A model generated the notes under the pieces. That model worked only from the letters and a program-made list of their open reading frames with translations, was not told where the DNA came from and made no database searches. This document shows, one piece after another, positions 1 through 11,480 of a stretch of 64,000 bases of DNA (positions within the stretch are counted from its first letter, which is position 1; each line of letters begins with the position of its first letter). Both the position numbers and the translations under genes were made by a program. The stretch is from Larix kaempferi (Eukaryota; Streptophyta; Pinopsida; Pinales; Pinaceae). The DNA is taken from assembly GCA_027924585.1 (NCBI GenBank), contig BSBM01000186.1:620001-684000 (forward strand), written 5' to 3'.

Positions 1-375
1 TTTGAAATTTGCAAAGTTTCACCCTTTAGAAATGCCTTTTAGTCTTCCGGGATTCACTAGGGAGGACCCTAAATTAGGGTTTGAGTTTCCCGGATATTTA
101 CCCAACCACAAATCTCAATCCAAATCTCTAAACTTATATTTTTCCAAGGATCTTCCATCTATGTCCACAGATTTCAGAAATTCCTATTTTTGTGGAAATC
201 CTAAATTTTAGGGCCAAAAATGAAAGTGCCCATAATTGAGTTATGATTGGAGAGAAAGATGCGCATTGATGAGGAGAGTCAAAATACCCTACCGCCTTTC
301 AAGATCTGTGGAGAGAAATCCAATAAACATGAAACCCTAGTTTCCACAACTGCACAGTGTCTTCTTCTCACATTA
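1..375 (-). mobile_element. Ty1/copia 5' leader, truncated by window edge
   Basis: This stretch lies directly downstream (minus strand) of a primer binding site and LTR, so it is read as the untranslated leader of a copia-type retrotransposon whose coding part lies beyond the left edge. No gag motif is visible in it. The 69-residue open frame on the plus strand has no recognisable domain and is not called. The identity rests on position next to the primer binding site. Confidence 0.55.
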
Positions 376-387
376 GCTCTGATACCA
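376..387 (-). other. primer binding site, initiator Met-tRNA type
   Basis: Read on the minus strand the bases are TGGTATCAGAGC, the classic complement of the 3' end of plant initiator methionine tRNA used by Ty1/copia and many chromoviruses. It abuts the LTR end at 388 with no spacer, and fixes the element's orientation as minus. Confidence 0.85.
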
Positions 388-968
388 TGTTAATTTTTTA
401 GCATTAATTCAACATACTCTAGGATCTTTACGGAGAGAATAACATGTATAGCATATCAAGTATAACAATGCATCTCAATCATACCAAACAATCACATCAC
501 ACAATAGACACACAAAGTTTCACTGGGGAAAACCATAAAGGTGAAAAACCCCACAACTTCCTCATAGATAGAAAGAGCAATGATACAACCAAAGTACACA
601 GAGATAGTCCTCCTAGAAGCTGAACCTCCTCCTCCACTAGTGCGCCACTGTCCGAGTAGTGTAGAAGTGAATAATGAGATGATCAAATAGAGTGCCTCTC
701 GCACTCTATTTATACATGACCTAACCTGCCTAATAACCTAGCAGGTCCGACTTCTCTAACTTAGTCTAATAACCCATGGTTATACTAATCATGGCCAACC
801 CCACACTTGGTGGTCTAATAACCCATCACAACAAGTTATCACAGTTGCGACACTTGTCAATACAAATGACGACACTTCCGTATAGAGGAATAATAACATC
901 TCTATAGGAGTACAATATACATAGGTGAAATACATTCTGAAGTTACATATACATCAACATATGTTACA
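388..968 (-). mobile_element. copia-type 5' LTR (581 bp)
   Basis: On the minus strand the segment begins TGTAACA and ends TTAACA directly against the primer binding site, giving the usual TG...CA ends. A TATA box (TATAAATAG, minus) lies at 706-714. Further downstream is a stretch resembling the 'ccccac...tggggaaaacc' leader common in plant copia LTRs. The partner LTR is outside the window, so no target duplication can be verified. The 70-residue minus frame inside it is not considered coding. Confidence 0.7.
706..714 (-). promoter_or_regulatory. LTR TATA box
   Basis: TATAAATAG on the minus strand, well placed inside the copia LTR. It overlaps the end of an 11-bp perfect inverted repeat (685-695 and 701-711, 5-nt loop) that lies at the presumed transcription start side. 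Confidence 0.6.
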
Positions 969-1474
969 AGACCTAACGGTTAATTGTCAATATGCCAATA
1001 TTTTTATAGTTATAATTTAAAGTCATTTTATTTTTACTATTCTTATGTTTGTCTTTTCTTAACTTTTAGTTTTGGTCTTTTTGTATGGACTTATTATTGA
1101 TCATATATATATAGAATCCATTAGCATGGGATTTAGGTGGTGGATCATCAAAGATTTAAGGCATTTGTGTTAGTTGTAGTTGTTAAAGATTTATAGTAAT
1201 CAATTTCTAAGTTGTGTAGATTTTGGGAAAAGCTTTGAGTACTTGTACTTTAAAAAAAATGGTAAGTTAGGTGATATTGTAGGCATTTTGTTACTTTTAT
1301 GTATTTTAGTTTTATTCTTGAATCTTGAATATTTTCAAATTTAATTTCCCCCTCTTCAAACACCCAATTCCTTTATCCAAAGTAATAATTAAATTATCTA
1401 AGAATGTAGGTTTCACAATTAGCCATAAGAAAATTCAAACTTCTAGAATTGAACTATGTAAACTTTCATGAAAT
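969..1474. other. AT-rich flank of unit A, no gene seen
   Basis: This sequence separates the copia LTR from the start of the first large unit. It is not present in front of units B and C, where the CT tract joins the unit directly, so it is the original left flank of the triplicated region. No open frame, RNA gene or terminal repeat was recognised. Confidence 0.5.
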
Positions 1475-2039
1475 TTCTCAATGTTTTGAGTGAACAATCC
1501 ACCCATCATTAGGGGAACCATAAAATCTAATAATAAAAGAAAATATTTAGCCTTTGTCTAAAAAAAATAAAGAATTCGCAAGAAGTTAGCCATTACCAAG
1601 AAATTAATAAATTAATCAAGGTGAAGAGTTTAATGAAATTGAATAGAAACTAGTTATTAGAAACTTAATAACTCGATGAAATATTTCTAAATCAGGAAGA
1701 GAAGGAGTTTTTCCAAAATAAAAAATTTAAAGGCAATATTATTATTAATAATAAAATGTCAAATATGGAAGGAAAAAGAAAAAGTTAAAAAAATTGATAA
1801 TAAAAAAGGGGTTTCAAAAAGTGAAAACAAAGATTGGTGAGACTAGAGGTAAATATTAGGGGGTTTATAATTAGCTTATATAATTAGTATAAAGTAAAGA
1901 ATAAACTCTAACGGAAATTGAAAGATAAACGGAAATATGAGGGTAAATTAAAAGATGAGAAGATTAAATAATGAAAAGGACAAGAACTAAAAGGAACTAA
2001 GAGACACTCATACCATGAAGAATGAAATGGGGAAGAATT

Positions 2040-3105
2040 AGAGAAATTTCATTGTCCTATATGATGTATAATGGGATTCCATGAATGGATCAAATTATAT
2101 CCATCTTCATATTATTGAAATTGTTAGGATGCCATTTTATTTCAAGGAGCTCTCTAATGATATGAGCTGAGTAGTGGGAAGTTGAGGCTAGGATGTTGGT
2201 TTGGACAAAGAAAATGAGGTGTTTAGAATTATGGGAGTCCCTATTCAATGGTATCTAACTTAATCATGGGGTTGTGGAATGTGCCAACTATATGCTCTTT
2301 ATTGCAGATTTCGATGGAACTACCAGTTTGGTCTATATAGGACTTGGCACAGGAGTAGGGAATTTGGTACACTCCTTCGCCAAGCATTGGATTAGTTTAT
2401 CTTTAACACTTCTTAAAAATTCCTTTGGGTTCTATACTGGAGTTTGAAAATATTTTGCAAAGTTCTTTTTGGATAAAATATTGGAGATGTGATTGATAAT
2501 ACCATGAAAGTAGGGGAGTGAAATAAGAGCCGAGGGGTAATGGAAATAGGGGATTTTGATTTTGAGTGAGGGATGAGAAAAAGGATTTTTTATTTGATAA
2601 ATAGAATAACCATTGGATAGGAGGTCCGTTGTAAGGTGGGCTCATTCTTGTTCAAAGAGGTGGGTAGTAGATATTCATATGTCATGATTAATAAGGGTTT
2701 TAAAAATAACTAGTTTTTTTGTTGGATGGTGGTGGGAATGTGAATGACAATATTGTTCCATATGACTCTTTTGAAATAAAATTGGTGGGTGACGGTTCCA
2801 TTAGGTTGAAAAGTGATGAGAACATCTAGTAAGTGAAGATATTTTTCCTTTTGGATTTCCATAGTGAGTTGAATGTGGGGAGAATCTATTCAAGTGATTA
2901 AATAATGAATTTACAAAATACTAAACATTGGGTGAAATGAAAAAGGTGTGATCAACAAATCGAAACAAACATCTGGGATTTAGATTGAAACCATTTAAAA
3001 CTAGAGCTTTGAAATGTTCCATAAATATGTTGGCTACCATTGGGGATAAATATGAGCCCATAGCTATTTCTTTTTTTTGTTCATAGAATGTTCCTCCAAC
3101 TCTTG
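2040..3105 (-). pseudogene. Penelope-like element remnant, unit A (RT and GIY-YIG endonuclease)
   Basis: Conceptual translation of the minus strand gives, in order, pieces of a Penelope-like polyprotein. Near 3094-2950 are reverse transcriptase motifs GTFYEQKKEIAMGSYLSP and RFVDHTFFI; the family norm for the second is Y-V-D-D-T-F. Next come a thumb segment with LLDVLITFQPNG and THQFYF, then near 2390-2310 a GIY-YIG endonuclease start, GVYQIPYSCAKSYIDQTG, and finally the C-terminal REL..EI.WHPNNFN pattern near 2150-2110. Stops and frameshifts interrupt it, and the catalytic DD is DH. Nothing upstream of about 3105 looks like the element, so it is truncated at its 5' side. Penelope-like elements with this endonuclease are known in conifers under the name Dryad; assignment to that lineage is inference. 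Confidence 0.75.
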
Positions 3106-3517
3106 TGCACTCCCTTGGTCAACCTAGTACTACCCCTACGCCATTAGAGGTTCCAACTATTTCTATTTCTGATGATTATCTTTCTAGATATATATTTAGC
3201 TTAATTCCATTATGTACAAGCTAATAACATCCTATGTAGACATTATAAGTATATTTAATAGGCTATGAGTCATCTCATGTAGTACTTTAAATTTTTGGGC
3301 AATGGATCTAGCATCCTAGTTAATTATTTTGCTTCTGGTCTATTATGAAAAACCAATGACAAACTAAGCTTCTATAGTTCTAGTTTCCAAAGTGGCAGTC
3401 CAACCACATAAGCATCCATATTTTATATTTCTTCAGTAATATAATGTTTTTTCTGAGCTTATATTATATTCATTTTGAAAAAGTAAACATAAACAAAATA
3501 ATAACCATTTGCATCCA

Positions 3518-3581
<64 letters not shown>

Positions 3582-3602
3582 ACACACACACACACACACA
3601 CA
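3518..3602. repeat. (CT)n(CA)n microsatellite, unit A
   Basis: About ten CT repeats pass directly into about thirty CA repeats with one CAGA interruption, 85 bp in total. Unit B has 81 bp and unit C 42 bp at the same place. The 64- and 84-residue frames across it are simple-sequence artefacts. Confidence 0.95.
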
Positions 3603-3865
3603 ATTTCAGTTTTTGAACATCCATCACAAGCCATTAACTGTCCAAAATTGATAACCGCCATCAAAATAGAAATAAATATCATCAACTATATTGCTTAATT
3701 GTCTATATTAAACATGTGTTGTACTAATTCATCAACAAACTATATTTTAGAGTCCATGCATCATTAAAATATATCATAGACTATCTACTCCAAAATAAAA
3801 CATGATGATGATGGTCTACTCCAAAATATCATAGTGTACTTGAAATATACGATGATGGTCATGAT

Positions 3866-3992
3866 ATTAACATTTTAACACAAACCACCATTTAAAAAAT
3901 TACATTTTAACAGAAATGAAAATTTAAAAATTTACATTTTAACACAAATGACAGTTTATAAAATTACATTTTGACACAAAAATCCCAAACTA
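3866..3992. repeat. 32-bp minisatellite, four copies, unit A
   Basis: The core (t)acattttaacacaaa recurs at 3871, 3903, 3935 and 3967, exactly 32 bp apart, separated by A/T-rich spacers. The fourth copy has TTTTGACAC instead of TTTTAACAC. The same array occurs at 31986-32100 and 47558-47672. Confidence 0.85.
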
Positions 3993-4339
3993 TATAAATA
4001 TTTTCTCCATTCCATTGAAGGCCTAGTTGGAACACAAAGGGTGCAACCACAAAAATGACTAGTGCATTGCAGTCAAACTAACCTGGAAAACGAAGGAGAT
4101 CAAAAATTCGATGTGTCAAACCAGTACCGAACTCTTGAAATCGCAGAACAAAAAACCAACAGAAAGATCATTGCAACTCTAGCAAATGATTGTGAACATA
4201 TGACTTAAGAACATGTATTTATATATCAATGAGGGTCGTGAAATCGGCGAAAATGCATAATGATCAAATTTCAAAAAATCAAAAGGTAAATGGCCGTTAA
4301 AAAAGAAAAAAAATAGGAAAAAAGTTATTGCCTCGACAT

Positions 4340-4415
4340 TTGTCGCTATTGCGACGAAAACAATGTATGTCTCTATAGCGGCGTTAAGGAGTATGCGTCT
4401 CTATAGCGACGATCA
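4340..4415. repeat. cluster of GTCGCTATAGCGAC-like palindromes, unit A
   Basis: Three imperfect copies of a 14-bp palindrome (GTCGCTATTGCGAC, then two GTCTCTATAGCG variants) are spaced about 25-35 bp apart. Unit B has four. Unit A lacks one repeat of roughly 20 bp compared with B. Confidence 0.7.
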
Positions 4416-6475
4416 TCAAGGACATTTATATTTTTTTCCAAAATTTTAAACTGCTTTTCCACAAAAAAATTGATTTTAACTTATTCGTGGCAAACTGTCG
4501 TGGGACTTTTGAGCCATATGTAGTAGTGGATAGTCGGGTAATTGATAAGCTATGCGGGATAGGAACTATTTGTATGGTAAACCTTGGAAACCAAAACTGA
4601 TGATACGATGACACAGTCCGATAATATTGATAGCAGCAGAGTATGATTTGATGGGGTATAGACCCAGTATGTTGAGAGGGATGGATGTATTTCCCACCCT
4701 ATGTTACTATGTGTGGGAGGGTCGTGATGAGACACACTCCTCATTTTATTGTGATGGCGATGGTCGGATGCCTGCTAGGAGAGGCCAGGTCCAATATTCA
4801 TTGGATGCTACCACTCTCATGTTATATGTGGTCAGGTCCATAAAGCCAACATCCACATCATTACTAGCAGAGGAAGGATAGGGAGGATGTGGACGTAGGT
4901 TAGGATGGGAGGATACTATTAGCTAGCACTATTGAGGGTTGGGGATTCCTTGATACCAAGTTAGTGGTAGTAGGTACCCTTCCTTGTACTTGATTGATTA
5001 AAATAATGTAAACATAAAAATAATGATATAAAATCTTATAAGGTTAACTTATAAAATAACCGATGATTTTTTAGTAATGTTATGTTGTATGTATAGTTGT
5101 TCTGTTTGCATGAATGGTTACTAGTATTAGTTAGTAGTTATGTGTAGGCAAGATTATGTATGTTTATAGTACATGTCCGACCTGTGCATGTGCTAGCCAT
5201 GCATGCACACTTTGTATATGTAGGCTAGTATCATTATACAAATACTTTCATGTCAAATTATTGTGTAAATTGTTGTGAATGAGAAAGTTAATTATACATT
5301 GATCCTAGACAAATAATGAACGTTAAGTTATTAAAATGCATGTTAAGCAAATCATTAAGTGTTCATTAAGTATAATTTATCTCTATAATAAGTGAAGGAA
5401 CACGTTTTAACACCCAAAATGACCCCCTTAGGTTGTGGGAGAGGGTAAATTGTGGTAACCACTAACCAATCTTTAGTCTATGATACTGACCCAACAAAAA
5501 CAGAGAGGGCTCTCTCTATAAGCTCACAGAATACTGGAAATCATCAAGATTGTCAGTAATGAAGAAAACATACCAGCATTCATCATTCAAGATATTCAAT
5601 TACAACAATACAGAAGATCAGATTTATGTTGGAACAAAATGGTTTAAATGTTGTTTGGATGAAACATATGAATCTCTATTTGGGAAATGGAGTCACATTT
5701 AAACAAACTTTGAAAATTCATTTACAAAAGCTTCGCAAGTGCATTAACACAGGGGCGAAGTAGTAAACAACTCATAGTAAAAGTGATTTAATTGGTGAAA
5801 TAGAAGGGAGAGAAACAGTCCATTGATATAAGGCATACAATGATGAATCCTATATCAATTTTAGTAGAAAAGTAATGATGAAATACTTGGAAAGAGATAA
5901 GTAGAGCATAATTTCTATGAATTCCACTTAACTATCACACCGCACCAAGTATGAAAGAATGTTACAGACTGGAATTAACAATGAGAGATACACAATCCAC
6001 ATGGAAAAAGAAAGAATAGACTACAAGACCAGTTACACAAGAATCCCTGAAAACATTGGCTCAGCTCTGCAATTTTTATTCAGAATATAGCTCAAAATGT
6101 CTTACAGAACAATACACAAAAATTTCCCAAAAAGTTTTCAACACTTTCTCATTCCATCACATCATATATATAGATGCTAGGAGTCCTTTTGCTTGACTCA
6201 TCTAAACCAAAAACAGTTATAACGGAGTGATACCTCATTCAGGATTTTGTCACTATTACTACGAAACATAAACAGGTAGAACCGGCCTAACTGCTTTCTT
6301 ACAATTCATTGATAGATTTACTTTAAGTAAAAAGTAAAGATAGAAAAATAATAGTTCCAGCTGGCTATTTATATAGCTACCTCAAAAAATATTACAAATT
6401 TCTCAATAATAGGAAAGTTTCTTAGAAGTATCTAATTCCAAACAAACATCAACAACTATAAAAAGCCAAATATCA

Positions 6476-8650
6476 CTAAGGAAGATGGAGATAGTATAGC
6501 GATCTGCTATATTTTTCTACATTATCCCATTGGTCCGCAGGTGGGAGGTCATAGTCCACCATTTCCTTTACCATCACTCGTATCTCGATATGCTCTACAT
6601 AGTAAAATGGGGGAAGCCTTTCGCCAATGGTGATAAACCTATTCAAGATTTCAAATTCCTCTTTGACCAACTCCATCAGAGCTTTGCCTACAAGAAGCTG
6701 GTTCTGACGTTTGAACTTTGTATGATCCATCCTTATCACCCACAGTGGGTTTTTATAAGCATTAGGGGAGATTAGTTCCTGGTCATCCTTCCAGAATGAA
6801 GGTAACCCCATTTCAACCATCTTATCAAACAACCCTTTGAACTCCGCCACTTGTCCCTTCATTTCTTCGACTTTGGCTTCCACACTCTCAATCTGTGCAT
6901 GTTTCCCCAGGAACCTTCATGTCGCTGCAAGTGTTGCGATCCGGTTCCCAATATTTAGCTTAATCCTTTCTTCTTTGGATAGATCATTCAGGAAAGTGAT
7001 AGCATTTAGTGCCATTTATTTAGTACTTTGGGTTACAGTCTCCCTTGCAACTTCACAAACTTCGAGAGCATCACTAATAGTCTTCTCTTTTATTCTTATG
7101 AACTCTAAGTAGGGTCAAAAGTTCTTAGCTTCTTTAGTGATCGGGTCCCTAAATTCATTTAATTCTGTTTTTTGACCCACCTCCATGGTGTCCGACACTT
7201 GATCTAAATCCATTATTAAATCGAAAATCATGATATCTCCTCCCTGTGTCTCCACTGCTTCCTCCGCCTCGGGTTCCCAATGCCACAAATTTTTCCCTTT
7301 CAACACCACTTCTGGTTCTGTATGCTCAAAAGCACTGAGGTTACATTCTTTCCTTCTCTTGGAAATTATATGCAAGGGGTTGTATTTGATGGCCACATCT
7401 TTCTTGAACCCTAGCGACTTCAATAAATCTTCCACCTCTGACAAAGCTTCTTTATTCTTCACAATGAAAGGCTCTACCTTCCAAGGACATTTCACATCTA
7501 TGGTATTCTTATGTTTTAAGAATTGCACTTCTTCCAGGGCCAATTTATGTCTGATAAATTCAAGTGCAAAGATCCGCAATGTCAGAAAAGCGGGTAGAAC
7601 ATAAGGTTCCTGCACAAAACCGTACAACCTAATGACTGTAGCTTCTTTCAACAAAAACTAGTCACCGACAGCCAGTTCGTCCTTCAACTACATCATTGTT
7701 TTCATTTCAGGTAGCACTCTAGGCAATTCTTCCCAAAAAATGATTTTATAGACAGGGGGAAAAACATAGTTCAAATAATTGAAAACATTGTCGACCAAAA
7801 TATCTGTCTCCAGGAGTGAGGATAAATGTGGGATTTCGGCGCTGCTGTAAATAATTACTTTCATCAACTGTGTCTAATATCTAAAAAACCTAGTACTCGG
7901 GAAATTGCTCAATTGTACATGTATCTTTTTTGCCAAAAATTCATCAAACCTCAAGGATGGGATGAGCCCACTTTCGGACCTGGCCAGACTAATGCTAGCC
8001 CTAAAAAGCAAACTTAATTGAACTTTAGTCACCCATAAATCAGTATCCAACCCTAAAACCTGAGCTAATAGAGAAAAAACCAACTGGGAATTGTCATAAA
8101 AAAGGATGACATTTATGGGGTAGGGTTCTTAAGAGAATTCGGCTTTAGGTTTCAGACATGTGGCTAAGAAATCTTGTCGGATTTTAGGGCTGATTTGGCG
8201 ATACAAGGAAACCACCGACTCTTCAGAAAAACTCTCCAACTCTTGGTACTAAGACTCTAAAATGAAAAAGGAATTCCTAACAGTTGAGGAATCTATATTA
8301 CAAATGACTCTAGACCTATGGGCATCCATAATGACTCTTTGGGGTTCTGAATAATTAGAAGAACAACATGTTACAAAATCAGGGAAAGAGAACACTTGGT
8401 CAAGGCAAAAGAAAATGAATGACGACCTAAAGACTCCATGTATATTCAGTCCCTGTTCATGCAAGGCTTCCAACCTCTTTTTAATTTTCAGAACTAGGAG
8501 CTAAATCCATGTATCAAATACATCGGCGTCCCTATCCTCCAGGGAAACCCTAACCCTAGAGCTGGTAGAAGCTTCCTCTTTCCCCACCTTATACTGTAAA
8601 AGACTTAGATTTTTAGAAGAATGGCAGTTACAGGTCCTACATGGCACCTT
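6476..8650 (-). pseudogene. LTR-encoded long reading frame, 3' LTR copy
   Basis: Open segments at 8473-8249, 8083-7874, 7654-7115 and 6883-6476 all lie in the same minus-strand frame, broken by point-mutation stops. Together they make a protein of roughly 720 residues. It matches the 5' LTR copy segment by segment (shared strings YSEPQRVIMDAHRSRV, KLALEEVQFLKHK, DYDLPPADQW). No conserved catalytic motif or known domain was recognised. The N-terminal half looks globular and the C-terminal third is charged with a possible coiled coil (KVEEMKGQVAEFKGLFDKM). The 135-residue last segment reads through to the frame's natural stop. It is not a displaced gag, since the gag gene lies in the internal region. 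Confidence 0.6.
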
Positions 8651-8764
8651 GGAAGCTCTGCACGCACCTTGTCGAAGGTTCTATCGCCTTCATCGTTTGC
8701 CACACGCTGAGAGACTTTTTGACTTTGACAAGTTTTGGAAACAAATGTCAACCTTCATGGGAAT

Positions 8765-8783
8765 TCTTATATATATAACCGGG
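8765..8783 (-). promoter_or_regulatory. TATA box in 3' LTR
   Basis: A TTATATATATAAG-like stretch on the minus strand, matching the one at 19678-19694 in the other LTR. It lies about 120 bp upstream of the start of the LTR reading frame. Confidence 0.5.
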
Positions 8784-9856
8784 TTTCCATAACTTTCGCC
8801 CTCTTTGGCCCACTGTCCTTTGATCTCAACCATTGAATTCTCACATGCTCATTTTCCATCATCAGATCTAGGTTTCCTTTTACCCACTGATTTGACAACC
8901 TATCCATTTCCACCATCAGATCATCTCTGCTAGTCTTCATCCGAGGTGTTAATCTCATTTGTATGCATCTAAGGGTTAGCATTGCATGCACCCAAAAAGC
9001 TTCTCCTATATCACCATTTCTCTATGCGACAACCTGTGGAGCTGACACCTATCCAGTGGGACTTGGTCCATCGTATCTACCCTTCCGCTATTCATCGTGC
9101 TACTTCTTGATGCAAGGATGTATGAGGACTGTCCATTTCTTCTCAAATGTGTTTCTATGGTGAGTCATCATACTCGACTTAGCCTTTATATTTTTCATAT
9201 GCTGGTGGGGTCTCCTCTGTTATACCCTGTGCGTTTCAAACTCCCACCAACCGTTGATCTGGCTCTTCTTTCCACCCAAACTGTAGATCTGTCAGAGGCT
9301 CAGGGCCTTTTTGTGGTAAATAAACCCGAACACTTAGATCTCAAAAGGATCATCTCCACCGTATAACCTTGCATATGTCCCCACCATCGCATGTGCCTAA
9401 CCGGGCATCGTTCACTGGTCTTTCCTCCTTGTGACGTGCTCCTAAGCTGACACCTGTTCGGTGGGCTCCGGCCCATCGCATACTCATATTCCCTTTCTTC
9501 CTCATGACTTGGCCATGCGGTGGTCCTTTTAAAGCCGTATATCTTGCTCCTGCTCTTGATCAACGGTGCCGACCTATTCGACACTTAATCATTCAAAATT
9601 TTGCCCAGGGACTATGGATTTTAGGGTATTCTCTATTTGTCTTAAGTCCTTCTTTTCCCTATTAATACTTAGCCCCTGTCATTAGCCCATTTTATTGCTT
9701 TGGGCCCCTTCTAGATCATTCTTTCTCATGTCTAAGCACCTAGCCATCGAGGATGGGGATCACTTCCAGCTTTTCCTCAGGTAGTTGTCTCACCTTTCAC
9801 CTTTCACATACAGGTTTGTATGCTGCAAAATAGCAAAAAATATATAGGTGCTAACA

Positions 9857-10157
9857 AATGGATCCAACTAGGGATGCTATCCTCCCAGTGAGGTAGCAAA
9901 GAACTGCGTAGATTAAGTGCCTGATCCATTGGGCAAATCTTCCAAATCCTAGACTAATTTTTTTTTCTAGAAACAGAAACTGCTCCTGCTTGCATATCTA
10001 GGCTGAAAATTCAAAAATAAAAACATGGCTTCCCTTTCCCGACCTTAGGGCCTTCGCTTCGAGCTTTAAGTCTTTTTGATTCACTGTTAAAAACTCAAAA
10101 CTAAATGTGGAAAATAAAAATATATACAGGCTATGGTACATGAGTTACCTGTTTCCT
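9857..10157 (-). other. 3' internal non-coding end of Tat-like element
   Basis: About 300 bp lie between the integrase stop and the 3' LTR. A weak purine tract, GGGAGGATAG on the minus strand (about 9878-9887), could be a degenerate polypurine tract, but it sits some 22 bp from the LTR edge instead of touching it. Nothing else was recognised. Confidence 0.4.
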
Positions 10158-11174
10158 TTAGGATAGGTAATGTTTCAAAAACCTCCCATTAACCAGACCT
10201 CCCAACCAGGTAGACCCGTCTTGGTGTTTTAGGATGAAAGAATTTATTCCTCTGTTTGCTGCAATAATATATGGCCCCATCCACATATGGTCAAATTTTC
10301 CATGTTTATCTTCCTTAGGAGTGTCCCACTTTAGTACCAAATCATTCACCTGAAATTCATCTTCTTTAGCTTTCTGATCGAAAGCTCCTTTTATCTTCTC
10401 CTGATGCCACTGTACTCTATTGTATGCCTTGGTTCTTAGCTCGTTCAGCTCTATTATCTGGCTTACCCTTCTCTGCATGTGATTCGATTCTTCTTCCATC
10501 CCCTGCAGCAACCTCATAACTGGAAACCCTAGAGATGCAAGAAAAACCACCTCTGCTCCGTATACTAGTTGGAAAGGAGACATCTCGATAGCCCTTTTTG
10601 TACTTATTCTATCAGCCCATAGAGCATATTTTAGCTTTGTGTGCCATGCTCTCTTATTGTCCTCTAACAACTTATTTATGATTCTTACCAAGTTTTTTTT
10701 GGATGACTCTACTAGTCCATTTCCCTGAGGGTAGTATGCAGTGGAATGATTCAGACTGATATGGTATTTATGACAAAAATTTATCATTTTTTTGGAACAG
10801 AATGCAGGTGCGTTGTCAGTCACTATCCTTTTAGGGCACCCAAATCTTGATAGGATATTATCCTCCAAGAAACCTATGATAGCATCTTCTATGGCTTTCC
10901 TAGTTGGTATGGCCTCTATCCACTTGGTAAAATAATCAGTGGCTGTCAATATCCATCTATGATACCCTGAGGAGTTGGGATTTATCTCAACTATGAAGTC
11001 TAAACCCCACTGTTGGAAAGGTGCTTCTATTATGACAGGGTGAAGGGGTAGTGAAACCACTTTTCTTTTTCCTTCAAAGATCTGACACTGGTGACAAACA
11101 ACAGTTTCTTTATATACATCTGAAAACATGGTGGGCCAGTAGAAACCAACCCTCAGGATCTTGTTGACTGTCAC
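10158..11174 (-). CDS. integrase (intact 338-residue frame)
   Basis: This is the integrase of the Tat-like element, which inserts the cDNA into the genome. The frame retains CHQC (residues 27-30) of the HHCC zinc finger; the paired histidines lie upstream of the ATG beyond a stop near 11234 (FHKGDCSGHH). The catalytic triad is complete: D in GLDF (about 59), D in VTDNAPAF (about 120) and E in GLVESS (about 156), giving the typical D-35-E spacing. The C-terminal region has FQVNDLVLKW and WMGPYII as in other gypsy integrases. No chromodomain was seen. The ATG start is only the first Met after a stop, because the natural product is part of a polyprotein. Confidence 0.85.
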   Translation of the reverse strand: MTVNKILRVGFYWPTMFSDVYKETVVCHQCQIFEGKRKVVSLPLHPVIIEAPFQQWGLDFIVEINPNSSGYHRWILTATDYFTKWIEAIPTRKAIEDAIIGFLEDNILSRFGCPKRIVTDNAPAFCSKKMINFCHKYHISLNHSTAYYPQGNGLVESSKKNLVRIINKLLEDNKRAWHTKLKYALWADRISTKRAIEMSPFQLVYGAEVVFLASLGFPVMRLLQGMEEESNHMQRRVSQIIELNELRTKAYNRVQWHQEKIKGAFDQKAKEDEFQVNDLVLKWDTPKEDKHGKFDHMWMGPYIIAANRGINSFILKHQDGSTWLGGLVNGRFLKHYLS

Positions 11175-11480
11175 CTTCCAATAATGATGTCCACTACAAT
11201 CTCCCTTGTGAAATTCCTGCTTTGTGTGTTTAGCTTATTCCTCAAGTAAGCAGTTCAGTAGTACACCTCCAGGGTCCTTCCAATATAAGAATTGATTCAT
11301 AATACAGTACTTCGCAGCCTTTAGCTTCACGGCTCTTGTCTTGCTTTTGTTTAACCTCGGAGGAGCTTGTAAGTTTCGTAACACATACACAACGTCAGCA
11401 TACCAAGGGGATGTAGAGAATTCTGGCCTCACCTACACTCCTACATCTAGCTGATCAGGATGATCTTGTAGGAAGTTCAG
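11175..11480 (-). pseudogene. RNase H to integrase linker, disrupted
   Basis: A 65-residue segment (11432-11235) and the short stretch after it belong to the polyprotein linker and the start of the integrase zinc finger (strings WYADVVYVLRN, QFLYWKD, FHKGDCSGHH). Three stops cut it: near 11434, at 11232-11234, and at the end of the preceding RNase H frame. Confidence 0.65.

Larger units (their letters stand above)
1475..5404. repeat. large tandem unit A, left part
   Basis: The sequence is collinear with 29563-33540 (unit B) and 45648-49590 (unit C), with roughly 5-9% differences in stretches compared by eye. It holds a Penelope-like remnant, a CT/CA microsatellite, a 32-bp minisatellite and a palindrome cluster, all at matching positions in the other units. 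It is interrupted at 5404/5405 by the large gypsy element and resumes at 20772. The short open frames in it (for example 4627-4881 plus) are not conserved in units B and C and are not called. Confidence 0.85.
5405..9856 (-). repeat. 3' LTR of the Tat-like element (4,452 bp)
   Basis: It is homologous over its full length to 16321-20771. On the minus strand it begins TGTTAGCACC and ends GGTGTTAAAA, a near-perfect terminal inverted repeat. About 6-7% of bases differ from the other LTR in the first 150 bp compared by eye. It contains the eroded LTR reading frame described at 6476-8650, and a promoter region corresponding to about 8760-9856. Confidence 0.88.

Noticed and set aside
3518-3602. CRISPR-like interpretation of regularly spaced repeats (microsatellite, 32-bp minisatellite)
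   Set aside because: Repeats are contiguous or AT-rich without unique spacers, in a eukaryotic genome.
3433-3698. 64- and 84-residue frames across the CT/CA microsatellite
   Set aside because: Repetitive Cys/Val, Thr/His and Arg/Glu translations of a dinucleotide repeat.
4627-4881. 84-residue plus frame in unit A
   Set aside because: Units B and C have in-frame stops at the matching place, so no selection for coding.
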